Source: Lacrimispora sphenoides JCM 1415 (lineage in GTDB: Bacteria; Bacillota; Clostridia; Lachnospirales; Lachnospiraceae). Taken from it: 64,000 nucleotides of DNA. The stretch spans positions 4,402,501-4,466,500 of the forward strand of contig NZ_LT630003.1 in NCBI RefSeq assembly GCF_900105615.1, read 5' to 3'. Below the pieces are notes generated by a model. The model searched no databases. It was not told the origin of the DNA and saw nothing but the letters and a program-made list of their open reading frames with translations. Within the stretch, counting starts at the first letter, position 1. The number at the start of each line of letters is the position of its first letter. The translations under genes were made by a program, and so were the position numbers. Shown here piece after piece: positions 10,990 through 18,987 of the stretch.

Positions 10990-12420
10990 TTAATCCATTG
11001 CTATTGCTCCATTGTGAAAGGTAATATTCTTACCTTCCATGGTGTAAGCTTCTGCAATCTGGTTCGTAATGATGATTACAGAGATTCCTGACTTCAAAAC
11101 TTCTTTCAGCAGGTTAATGGTGATCTGACGCATTTGAAAATCAACGGAGGAAAATGGTTTTATGCATACCAGGACCAGCGGCCGAACAAAAATCCAGCGG
11201 TAATATAAAAGCTTTAGTTTGCATTCATCACTGACCGAGTATGTTTTTTTCATCAATTCCTCTTCGCTGAATATTCCATCTAACAGGTACCGGGTCATCT
11301 TTCTGTATTTTTTTCTCAGAAAGAACTTTTTTTTATTTCGCTGGATCATAAACGTCATGTGGTCTAAAACGGTCATATCGGCGAACAGCATTTCTTCCAT
11401 TGGCCTTGCTTCGATGAAGGCGATGCCATCCCGGATGGACTGGTGAACGGATTGAAAGGAATATTCTTTTCCGTTTAATAAAATTTTACCTGCTTCAAAT
11501 CCACATTCTCCCTGCAGAATTGGAAGGATATTTCTGCATTCTGCAGAATCCAGGTCCAATATGTTTAAAACTTCTCCTGCATTTAACGATAGAGTAAAAA
11601 CGGGAAGATCCGGCAGCTTTACATTTTGGAATTCAAGAACCGTTTTTTTATCAATCTGCTTTTGTAATAAGTCATTTCTTTTTAAGGTGTTTTTTCTGGT
11701 CTTTTCAAACAATTCCATATAGGTCTGAAATTTAGAGAAATCTTCCCGGTTCATATGGCCGATGGTCCTGCCGTTTTTGATAATCGTTATTTCATCGGCA
11801 TATTTGTATAATTTGGTGGAGCTGTTTACAATGTAGAGGAACGTCATACCCCGGTCTTTTAATTTTGTCACCAGAGCAAAGAAGTTTTTGAGCTGCTCTT
11901 CTGTCATGATCATTTCGATATCCGTTATAACGGCCAGACTGCATCCGGAGACATAAGCGCGCATTAACTCGGCTTGTTTCTGCATGCCGGGGTCCAGCAT
12001 GTGGGCTTTAGCAAGCAGGGGAATGGAAATATCCCAATCCTTAAAGAGTTTCGGAGCGTGCCTGCAGAGAGGATTTACCCGGCTCCAGAAGGGGACCCTG
12101 CCGCTGGCCACGAAAATGTTCTCAGCGACACTCAGCTCAGAAAAGATTCCTTTGTTGCGGCCGATAAATGCAGTCTGCTTTAACATCTGTTCCTGAATTT
12201 TGGAGGATACTATTTTTTCCCCTTTATAATAGGACCAGCCGTAGCCTGGTTTTAAGTTTCCGTACAGAAGCTGCAGGAAATATTCTTTTTCAATGGTATT
12301 GTTGACGATGACACAGCAGATTTCTCCCTCAAATGCCCGAAAGAAGAGTCCATTTAAATAAGCCTGGCCATCCATGGAACAGTGTATATTTTCATAACGG
12401 ATCACTTCTTTTTTCATCAT
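10990..12420 (-). CDS. Degenerate RbsA-like double ABC protein (pseudo-ATPase)
   Basis: A 476-residue protein with the size and two-domain plan of RbsA but without working ATPase motifs. The Walker A of domain 1 reads VNNTIEKEYF (about residues 39-48; the lysine stays, the glycines and Ser/Thr are gone). Walker B of domain 1 is LAVITDIEM (no catalytic Glu). In domain 2 Walker A is DLDSAECRN (289-297), the signature is SVSDECK where RbsA has LSGGNQQ, and Walker B is LVCIKPFSSVD where RbsA has IFDEPTRGID. The frame is intact and its start overlaps the kinase stop as ATGA, so it is not a decayed gene. I infer a non-catalytic partner of the kinase or of the RbsC-type permease. Confidence 0.75.
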   Translation of the reverse strand: MMKKEVIRYENIHCSMDGQAYLNGLFFRAFEGEICCVIVNNTIEKEYFLQLLYGNLKPGYGWSYYKGEKIVSSKIQEQMLKQTAFIGRNKGIFSELSVAENIFVASGRVPFWSRVNPLCRHAPKLFKDWDISIPLLAKAHMLDPGMQKQAELMRAYVSGCSLAVITDIEMIMTEEQLKNFFALVTKLKDRGMTFLYIVNSSTKLYKYADEITIIKNGRTIGHMNREDFSKFQTYMELFEKTRKNTLKRNDLLQKQIDKKTVLEFQNVKLPDLPVFTLSLNAGEVLNILDLDSAECRNILPILQGECGFEAGKILLNGKEYSFQSVHQSIRDGIAFIEARPMEEMLFADMTVLDHMTFMIQRNKKKFFLRKKYRKMTRYLLDGIFSEEELMKKTYSVSDECKLKLLYYRWIFVRPLVLVCIKPFSSVDFQMRQITINLLKEVLKSGISVIIITNQIAEAYTMEGKNITFHNGAIAMD

Positions 12421-13451
12421 CCAATCCCTTCTGTCTGCTCAAACATATAAGGAAGTGTGAGACATACTTCGGTTCCGATTCTGGGAGTGCTTAAAATGTG
12501 GATGCCATATTCGTCACCCATGAGAAGACGGATTCTGGAATTTACATTTATGAGTGCGATTCCTCCCTTTCCTCCTTCATTGGCGGAACTGTCATTGGCA
12601 TCCATTCGGGAAAGCTTTTCATTGAGGCAGCCAAGCCTGGCTTCTTCAATGCCGATCCCGTCATCAACCACGGAAAGATAAAGTACGGTATCACTGTGCT
12701 CGATGTCAATGACAATGGTTCCCCCTGAAACCTTAGGTTCCAATCCGTGTTTAATGGCATTCTCCACGATTGGCTGGAGAGTTAGCTTGGGGATCCGGGT
12801 TTTTAAAATTTCTTCATCATCCAGGGGCAATTTGATTTTTAATTCCAGCTTATCATCAAAGCGGTATTTCTGTATTAAAAAATAATTTTCTACATTGTTA
12901 AGCTCTTCCTGAAGGGTGCTGAGACTCTCCATTTTTGAAGTTGTATAGCGGAAGAATACAGCAAGAGCCTCTGTGATCTTTCCGATTTCCGGGACTCCCG
13001 CCATAATCGCATCGGAACGTATGGATTCCAGTACATTATAGAGGAAATGAGGGTTGATCTGATTTTGTAGGGCTAAGTATCTTGCCTGCTGTTTGGCATT
13101 TTCCATTATTTTATCCTTGTCCAGGATGGTGTGTACCTTTAAAAGCAGGGCATCTGTATCCGGTGAGATTCCTTCCAGATTTTTAAATATTTCGGTAAAA
13201 ATAATCCCATCGTTGAAAAGCTCTATTTTTTTCCGGATGGTCCGAAAGGGTTCTAAAATCATAATTTTACCTATAGCAAGCATGAGGAAAAAGGATAACA
13301 GCATACTCCACGCCATAACTGTATATAGGATGGATTCCGTCAATTCCGGCCTAAGCAGAATCAGAAAGAACAGGATCAGGGCAAGACAGCTCCATGAAAT
13401 CATGGCTCTTATCCAGATCAGAATCCGTTTTTTTAACCATTGTTTTTTCAA
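12417..13451 (-). CDS. YesM-type sensor histidine kinase with minimal sensor
   Basis: A 344-residue membrane kinase. Two hydrophobic segments (about residues 10-33 and 41-65) are joined by only about seven residues, so there is almost no extracellular domain, unlike typical YesM kinases. The phosphoacceptor box is QINPHFLYNV (His135), the N box is ENAIKHGLE, and ATP-lid glycines lie in DDGIGI and the later GGIALINV. It should phosphorylate the adjacent YesN-type regulator. The start is a TTG at 13451 with GGGGAGGAG before it. With no outside sensor it probably takes its signal through a partner, such as the binding protein, permease or pseudo-ATPase beside it. Confidence 0.88.
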   Translation of the reverse strand: MKKQWLKKRILIWIRAMISWSCLALILFFLILLRPELTESILYTVMAWSMLLSFFLMLAIGKIMILEPFRTIRKKIELFNDGIIFTEIFKNLEGISPDTDALLLKVHTILDKDKIMENAKQQARYLALQNQINPHFLYNVLESIRSDAIMAGVPEIGKITEALAVFFRYTTSKMESLSTLQEELNNVENYFLIQKYRFDDKLELKIKLPLDDEEILKTRIPKLTLQPIVENAIKHGLEPKVSGGTIVIDIEHSDTVLYLSVVDDGIGIEEARLGCLNEKLSRMDANDSSANEGGKGGIALINVNSRIRLLMGDEYGIHILSTPRIGTEVCLTLPYMFEQTEGIG

Positions 13452-13468
13452 AGGATCTCCTCCCCTTT

Positions 13469-15097
13469 TCAGCGTTCCAGAAACATTTTGCGGTATTCAT
13501 TGGGAGAGACGCCCAGCGCCTTTTTAAACTGTTTGGTAAAAAATTTGATATCACTGTAACCAACCAGTTCCGCTACTTCGCTTACGTTCCGCTCTTTTTC
13601 CACCAGAAGCTTTTTGGCGGCCTCTATCCTTACCATCTGTATATATTCGGTCAGTGTTTTCCCTGTTTCTTTTTTAAATAAGTATGAAAAATAGGTATAG
13701 CTGAAACCGGCGTTTTTTGCCAGCTCTTCCAGCTTTATTTGAACGCCCTTGTTTTTTTCTATATAGTGCTTGGCATAAGCAACCGGTTTTATTTCCCTGC
13801 TTTTTAAATGGCTCAGAACTTCAAGCAATGATTTTGTAAGGGTCTCTTCCAGGAGTTCAAAAGCCTGGTCAAGGCTGATGCAATGCTCATACATTTCAGA
13901 GAAGTAAGCGGCTTTTCCGCTTTTGTCCAGAGAGGCATCAAGAAGTTCAAACCAGTCCAGATAATTATGGGCCAGCCGGAGCAGCTCCATTTTAATATCA
14001 AGCCCGGAGATGTTTTTTTCCGTTTGCATGATTTGTTTTGCATCATTTAAGCAGCTTTTTATTTCTTCCGGTTCAAAGGATTCCGGTCTGTCTTCTAACA
14101 GCCTGGAAATCTCTGCGGTTAAGGAGTTCTTTTCTTCTGATCCGGCAGCAGGCGCATTCAATTTCGACACCGTATTGGCATCCGTAAGGAGCCGGTTGTA
14201 CATGGCGATCCGGCTGTACTGTATCTGCCTGATCAGTTCCTCGTCTGTATCCACCTGCTCTGTGATGATAGCTGAAAAGTATATCTTTGGAAATAGATCC
14301 TGAAGTCCCATGACCCGGTCTCTGACATGGTTTAAGGCCTTCATCAGTTCTTCCTTATCTGAAGGTTCATGGAACAGTAATAAAAATATTCCCTCTTCGG
14401 ATGCCTCAATCGTTAAATCTCCTTCTTCAGAAGCAAATTCGACCTGAAGGATCTCAATCGTTTTATCAATTAAAAGCTGATAAGCATCTTTTGTAAAATC
14501 CTTATACTCAATATCCGGCTTCACAACCAGACACCGGCCGCCCTGGTTAACAACCCGGGACGGATTGATTTTTCGAACTTCTTTTAATACGGACTCAGGC
14601 TTTTCCTCCGGTTTTTGCTCCAATACCATTTTTAGAAATACCCGTTTAAACTCTCCGGAATAGTTTCTTATGGTTTCTTCTAAGTGCATCTGGACTTCCT
14701 GGCTGCTTTTCTGCTCCAAGGTTTCTTTGACCAGTTTTTTTAACGTACGGGTCAGGTCATCCTGGTTAATTGGCTTCAGCAAATAATCCCGTACTCCGTA
14801 CCGGATTCCCTGTTGTGCGTATTGAAAGTCCTTATAGCCGCTTATGATAATGCATTTAAGAGAAGCATTCTGCTTCTTGGCCTCTTCAATCAGCTGGAGG
14901 CCATCCATACCCGGCATTCTGATGTCCGTAAGCAGAACGTCAGGTTTCTTTTCCTGAATCAGCTGAAATGCAGAAATGCCATCATAAGCAACCCCCAATA
15001 GCTTTACCCCTATCTCATCCCAGTCGATCAAATATTCTAAAAGCCTGCAGATTTTCTTTTCGTCGTCTGCTATTATTATTCCTAAAATTGAAATCAT
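13469..15097 (-). CDS. YesN-type response regulator with AraC DNA-binding domain
   Basis: A 542-residue response regulator. The receiver domain (about 1-125) has the acidic pair ADD (10-12), phospho-acceptor Asp58 in LLTDIRMPG and the conserved lysine in YLLKPIN. A middle region of unclear function follows, then two AraC-type helix-turn-helix motifs in the last 100 residues, with NAGFSYTYFSYLFKKETG and SEVAELVGYSDIKFFTKQF. It likely activates the importer genes in response to its sugar. First gene of a three-gene operon with the kinase and pseudo-ATPase. The ribosome site before the ATG is poor (AGGGG directly at the start), so the start is less certain. Confidence 0.9.
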   Translation of the reverse strand: MISILGIIIADDEKKICRLLEYLIDWDEIGVKLLGVAYDGISAFQLIQEKKPDVLLTDIRMPGMDGLQLIEEAKKQNASLKCIIISGYKDFQYAQQGIRYGVRDYLLKPINQDDLTRTLKKLVKETLEQKSSQEVQMHLEETIRNYSGEFKRVFLKMVLEQKPEEKPESVLKEVRKINPSRVVNQGGRCLVVKPDIEYKDFTKDAYQLLIDKTIEILQVEFASEEGDLTIEASEEGIFLLLFHEPSDKEELMKALNHVRDRVMGLQDLFPKIYFSAIITEQVDTDEELIRQIQYSRIAMYNRLLTDANTVSKLNAPAAGSEEKNSLTAEISRLLEDRPESFEPEEIKSCLNDAKQIMQTEKNISGLDIKMELLRLAHNYLDWFELLDASLDKSGKAAYFSEMYEHCISLDQAFELLEETLTKSLLEVLSHLKSREIKPVAYAKHYIEKNKGVQIKLEELAKNAGFSYTYFSYLFKKETGKTLTEYIQMVRIEAAKKLLVEKERNVSEVAELVGYSDIKFFTKQFKKALGVSPNEYRKMFLER

Positions 15098-15138
15098 CCC
15101 CTATTGTTTTAATTCCGATACAAATACCTTCTCTTCTC

Positions 15139-15167
15139 AGTATACTTCACCGGGTTTATAATCTCAA
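15139..15167 (-). promoter_or_regulatory. Promoter of the regulator-kinase-pseudo-ATPase operon
   Basis: Minus strand: TTGAGA (15167-15162), 17-base spacer, TATACT (15144-15139). Close to consensus, about 42 bases before the regulator start. Confidence 0.65.
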
Positions 15168-15252
15168 CTTAAAAAGTTTATGTGCTGAAAAATATTGACT
15201 GAAAATGTGCAGAAATGCGGGAAATGAGAAAGGATTTGCCAATACTTCTTTC

Positions 15253-15281
15253 TTGTGGTGATAAACGTTCTATGTTATAAT
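15253..15281 (+). promoter_or_regulatory. Promoter of the holB operon
   Basis: TTGTGG (15253-15258), 17-base spacer, perfect TATAAT (15276-15281), 72 bases before holB. It gives the housekeeping block its own promoter next to the sugar island. Confidence 0.6.
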
Positions 15282-15353
15282 TAGTTAAATTCGTTTTTCC
15301 GTTTTCAGAGACAGGGAGGACGGATTAGACAACAGTGACAGGGGGGTGCCTCT

Positions 15354-16343
15354 ATGCCAGGGTTTAAAGATATCATCGGCCATGAGAGAATCAAAGAACA
15401 TTTGCAAAAAGCCATTGAATCAAATCATGTTTCCCATGCGTACATTTTGACAGGGGAAGCGGGGATGGGGCGTAAGTCCCTGGCCAATGCATTTGCAATG
15501 ACCCTTCTCTGTGAAAAGGGAAAGAGTGAGCCATGTATGCAGTGCCATGCATGCAAGCAGGTCATGAGCGAAAACCATCCGGATCTGATTTATTTATCCC
15601 ATGAGAAGTCAGGAAGCATTGGCGTTGACGATATCAGGGACCAGATAAATAACACCATAATGATACGCCCTTATAGCAGTTACTATAAGATTTACATTGT
15701 GGATGAAGCGGAAAAGATGACGGTTCAGGCCCAGAATGCCCTGTTAAAGACGATTGAAGAACCTCCTTCTTATGCGGTTATTATGCTGCTTACGACCAAT
15801 CAGGAGGCATTTCTTCCCACCATTCTTTCCAGATGTGTGCAGTTAAAGCTTAAGCCTTTGCAGGATTCGGTGGTAAGATCCTTTTTAACAGGATCTTTGG
15901 GAATCGCAGAGAGCAAAGCGGAGATTTATGCAGCATTTGCCAGAGGGAATCTTGGAAGGGCGATACATCTGGCTTCTTCTGAGGAGTTTCAGGTAATGTA
16001 TAAGGAATTGATCCATATGCTGAAGCACATCAAGGATATGGATATTGTGGAGCTGCTTTTTTACATTAAGAAGATGAAAGATGAAAATCTGGATATCTAT
16101 GACTGCCTTGATTTTATGCAGCTATGGTACCGGGATGTTTTAATGTATAAAGTGACTCAGGATATTAATCTTCTGGTTTTCAGGGAAGAATACAATACAA
16201 TGAAAGAGATGAGCGCTGCCAGTGCTTATGATGGCATTGAGATGATATTAAAGGCCATTGACAAGGCCAGGATCCGTCTGGATGCCAATGTCAATACGGA
16301 GCTGGCTATGGAGCTCATGCTGCTTGTTATGAAGGAGAATTAA
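15354..16343 (+). CDS. holB: DNA polymerase III delta' subunit
   Basis: A 329-residue AAA+ clamp-loader subunit that helps load the sliding clamp at the replication fork. It has a modified P-loop GEAGMGRKS (about residue 34), a zinc-binding cysteine set (CEKGKSEPCMQCHAC region, about 52-65), the Walker B region YIVDEAEKM and the LSRC sensor motif. GGGGGTG precedes the ATG. First gene of a holB-ricT-trmN6-rsmI block, common in Firmicutes. Confidence 0.93.
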   Translation: MPGFKDIIGHERIKEHLQKAIESNHVSHAYILTGEAGMGRKSLANAFAMTLLCEKGKSEPCMQCHACKQVMSENHPDLIYLSHEKSGSIGVDDIRDQINNTIMIRPYSSYYKIYIVDEAEKMTVQAQNALLKTIEEPPSYAVIMLLTTNQEAFLPTILSRCVQLKLKPLQDSVVRSFLTGSLGIAESKAEIYAAFARGNLGRAIHLASSEEFQVMYKELIHMLKHIKDMDIVELLFYIKKMKDENLDIYDCLDFMQLWYRDVLMYKVTQDINLLVFREEYNTMKEMSAASAYDGIEMILKAIDKARIRLDANVNTELAMELMLLVMKEN

Positions 16344-16346
16344 TTT

Positions 16347-17255
16347 ATGATAAAGGTAATAGGCGTTCGGTTCCGCAACGCAGGAAAAATTTATTACTTT
16401 GATCCCATGAGCCTGGAGGTACGGACCGGGGATCATGTAATTGTGGAAACTGCCCGGGGAGTAGAATATGGTTACGTTGTCCTTGGATGCCGGGAAGTGG
16501 AAGACGATAAAGTAGTTCAGCCCTTAAAGCCGGTGATCCGTATGGCAACCAAGGCTGACGATGAAGTGGAAAAAAGAAATCATGAAAAGGAAAAGGAAGC
16601 ATTTAAGATCTGCAAAGAGAAGATCAGAAAGCACGGTCTTCAGATGAAGCTGATTGATGCGGAATATACCTTTGATAATAATAAGGTACTGTTTTATTTT
16701 ACTGCGGACGGAAGAATCGATTTCAGGGAGCTTGTCAAGGATCTGGCTTCTGTATTCAAGACCAGGATCGAGCTTCGTCAGGTAGGAGTCCGGGATGAGA
16801 CAAAGATCGTGGGAGGAATCGGCATCTGCGGAAGAACCTTATGCTGCCATTCCTACCTTTCAGAATTCATACCTGTATCCATTAAGATGGCAAAAGAGCA
16901 GAATCTGTCTTTAAATCCCACCAAGATATCCGGAGTTTGCGGAAGGCTTATGTGCTGCTTAAAGAATGAAGAGGAAACCTATGAGGAGCTTAACAGCAAG
17001 CTTCCCAATGTAGGTGATTTTGTGACAACGGATGACGGACTTAAGGGAGAGGTACATTCCGTAAGCGTTTTAAGGCAGCTGGTAAAGGTGGTTGTAACCA
17101 TTAAGGATGAAAAAGAAATCCGGGAATACCGGGTGGATCAGCTGAAGTTTAAGCCCAGACGCCGTCGGGAGAAGGCTCAGGTAACAGATGAGGAGTTAAG
17201 GGCATTAGAGGCTCTTGAAAAGAAAGAAGGAAAGTCTAAGTTAGATGACAATTGA
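16347..17255 (+). CDS. ricT: PSP1-domain protein RicT/YaaT
   Basis: A 302-residue protein of the PSP1 family. In Bacillus, RicT joins RicA and RicF in a Fe-S complex that stimulates RNase Y mRNA processing and phosphorelay signalling. Two cysteine clusters, GICGRTLCCHSY (about residue 156) and GVCGRLMCCLKNE (about 190), are the expected cluster ligands. The C-terminus is highly charged. It begins three bases after holB and overlaps trmN6 by about ten bases, so the genes are co-translated. Function here is inferred from Bacillus. Confidence 0.9.
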   Translation: MIKVIGVRFRNAGKIYYFDPMSLEVRTGDHVIVETARGVEYGYVVLGCREVEDDKVVQPLKPVIRMATKADDEVEKRNHEKEKEAFKICKEKIRKHGLQMKLIDAEYTFDNNKVLFYFTADGRIDFRELVKDLASVFKTRIELRQVGVRDETKIVGGIGICGRTLCCHSYLSEFIPVSIKMAKEQNLSLNPTKISGVCGRLMCCLKNEEETYEELNSKLPNVGDFVTTDDGLKGEVHSVSVLRQLVKVVVTIKDEKEIREYRVDQLKFKPRRRREKAQVTDEELRALEALEKKEGKSKLDDN

Positions 17256-17982
17256 TTTAAAAGAAAATGAACGTATAGATGATCTGCAAAGAAACGGATA
17301 TCAGATCATACAGAACCGGGATGGGTTCTGCTTTGGTATGGATGCGGTTCTTCTTTCGGGCTTTGCGCTGGTAAAGCAGGGGGAAAAGGCGATAGATTTA
17401 GGGACAGGCACCGGGATCATCCCCCTCCTTTTGGAGGCTAAAAATCAGGGCCTTCATTATACCGGGCTGGAGATTCAGGAAGCGATGGCGGAAATGGCCA
17501 GAAGGAGCGTAGCCTTAAATCATCTGGAAGAAAAAATATCCATTGTTACGGGAGATATAAAGGAAGCCAGCCGTTTATTTGGCGCGGCTTCCTTTGACGT
17601 AGTGACCTCTAATCCCCCGTATATGAACGATTCTCACGGCCTTAAGAATCCGGAACTGCCTAAGGCCATTGCCCGTCACGAGGTGTTATGCACCCTTCAT
17701 GATGTAACAAGAGAAGCAGCAAAGCTTTTGCGACCGGGCGGGAGGTTTTACATGGTACACCGGCCTCACCGGCTGGTTGAGATTATAACGGCTTTAAAAA
17801 GCTGTGGTTTGGAGCCAAAGCGGATGAAGATGGTTCATCCCTATGTGGACAGAGAAGCCAACATGGTTCTCATTGAAGCTGTAAGGGGAGGAAGATCCAT
17901 GATCAAGGTGGAGGCTCCTGTTATTGTATATAAAGAACCAGGTGTGTATACGGATGAGATCTATACCATTTACGGGTATTGA
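17245..17982 (+). CDS. trmN6: tRNA1(Val) adenine N6-methyltransferase-like protein
   Basis: A 245-residue SAM-dependent methyltransferase of the TrmN6/YabB family, which methylates N6 of A37 in tRNA-Val. The SAM-binding motif I reads DLGTGTGIIPLL (about residue 50) and the catalytic adenine-N6 motif is SNPPYM (about 122). No fused GIY-YIG nuclease is present, though Firmicute yabB and the nuclease gene yazA are often neighbours. The target tRNA is inferred from the family. Confidence 0.85.
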   Translation: MTIDLKENERIDDLQRNGYQIIQNRDGFCFGMDAVLLSGFALVKQGEKAIDLGTGTGIIPLLLEAKNQGLHYTGLEIQEAMAEMARRSVALNHLEEKISIVTGDIKEASRLFGAASFDVVTSNPPYMNDSHGLKNPELPKAIARHEVLCTLHDVTREAAKLLRPGGRFYMVHRPHRLVEIITALKSCGLEPKRMKMVHPYVDREANMVLIEAVRGGRSMIKVEAPVIVYKEPGVYTDEIYTIYGY

Positions 17983-18875
17983 TGACGAAAAAGAGGAAAC
18001 GGCTGGGAGCAGGAAAATTGGAAGAGAATAAAGGAAAGTTATTTTTGTGTGCAACGCCCATAGGGAATCTTGATGATATTACCCTGAGGGTTTTAAATAC
18101 GTTAAAGGAAGTGGATTTGATCGCGGCGGAAGATACCCGACACAGCATCAAGCTTTTAAACCATTTTGATATTAAGACACCCATGACGAGCTACCATGAG
18201 TATAATAAGGTGGAAAAAGCCAGGTACCTGGTGGAGCAGATGAAACAAGGAGTTCAGATTGCCTTAATCACAGATGCAGGGACGCCGGGTATCTCGGATC
18301 CTGGAGAGGAACTGGTAAAGCAGTGCTATGAGGCAGGGATTGAGCTGACATCTCTTCCCGGACCGGCAGCCTGTATTACGGCTCTCACTCTTTCCGGGCT
18401 TGGTACCAGACGTTTTTCCTTTGAAGCGTTTTTACCGACGGATAAGAAGGAGAAGCAGTGGATTTTAGAGGAGCTTAAGGAAGAGACCAGGACCATGATC
18501 ATTTACGAAGCACCTCACCGGCTTGTCAGAACCTTAAAGGAGCTTTATGAGGCTTTGGGAGACCGGAGGATCACCATTTGCAGGGAGCTTACGAAACGTT
18601 TTGAAACTGCGTTTCGAACAACCTTTTTGGAAGCCTTAAAGGCTTATGAAGAGGAAGATCCAAAGGGCGAGTGTGTCATCGTCATAGAGGGAAAGAGTAT
18701 CAGGGAGAAAATAGAGGAAAGATCCATGGCTTCCCGGGAGATGTCCATGGAGGAACACATGGAGCTTTACGAAAGCCAGGGGATAGACCGGAAGGAAGCA
18801 ATGCGCATGGTGGCAAAGGACAGGGGAATCAGCAAGAGAGAGGTTTATCAGTACCTGTTGAACCATGAATTGTAA
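17982..18875 (+). CDS. rsmI: 16S rRNA (cytidine-1402 2'-O)-methyltransferase
   Basis: A 297-residue tetrapyrrole-methylase-fold enzyme that adds the 2'-O-methyl group to C1402 in the ribosomal decoding centre. Signature parts are LFLCATPIGNLDDIT near the start, AAEDTRHS, ALITDAGTPGISDPG and SLPGPAACITAL. The ATG at 17982 overlaps the trmN6 TGA by one base; the frame also contains a TTG three bases earlier, which I consider less likely. Its C-terminal tail (ISKREVYQYLL) is the usual RsmI helical end. Confidence 0.93.
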   Translation: MTKKRKRLGAGKLEENKGKLFLCATPIGNLDDITLRVLNTLKEVDLIAAEDTRHSIKLLNHFDIKTPMTSYHEYNKVEKARYLVEQMKQGVQIALITDAGTPGISDPGEELVKQCYEAGIELTSLPGPAACITALTLSGLGTRRFSFEAFLPTDKKEKQWILEELKEETRTMIIYEAPHRLVRTLKELYEALGDRRITICRELTKRFETAFRTTFLEALKAYEEEDPKGECVIVIEGKSIREKIEERSMASREMSMEEHMELYESQGIDRKEAMRMVAKDRGISKREVYQYLLNHEL

Positions 18876-18883
18876 AATTTCTC

Positions 18884-18912
18884 TTGACAATCTGCGTATC
18901 ATTTTATAAAAT
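18884..18912 (+). promoter_or_regulatory. Promoter of the fatty-acid synthesis operon
   Basis: Perfect TTGACA (18884-18889), 17-base spacer, TAAAAT (18907-18912). It begins nine bases after the rsmI stop and lies about 76 bases before fabH. Confidence 0.75.
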
Positions 18913-18915
18913 TAC

Positions 18916-18937
18916 TTTGATATTCAAAATATTTGAA
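18916..18937 (+). promoter_or_regulatory. Interlocked inverted repeats, likely FASII operator
   Basis: TTTGA-TAT-TCAAA (18916-18928) overlaps TTCAAA-ATA-TTTGAA (18923-18937). Both are perfect and share the central TTCAAA. They sit at the expected transcription start, where a bound repressor would block the polymerase. The TTTGA...TCAAA form resembles the FabT (MarR-family) box of lactic acid bacteria; no fabT gene lies next to the operon here. Confidence 0.55.
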
Positions 18938-18987
18938 ATATAAAACAATCCAACGCGGCATGGTTCCCTCAGAGGTGGGAGACATGG

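Noticed and set aside
10990..12420. Pseudo-ATPase as a decaying pseudogene
   Set aside because: No stops or frameshifts over 476 codons, overlapping start with the kinase, and normal codon use, all against decay.
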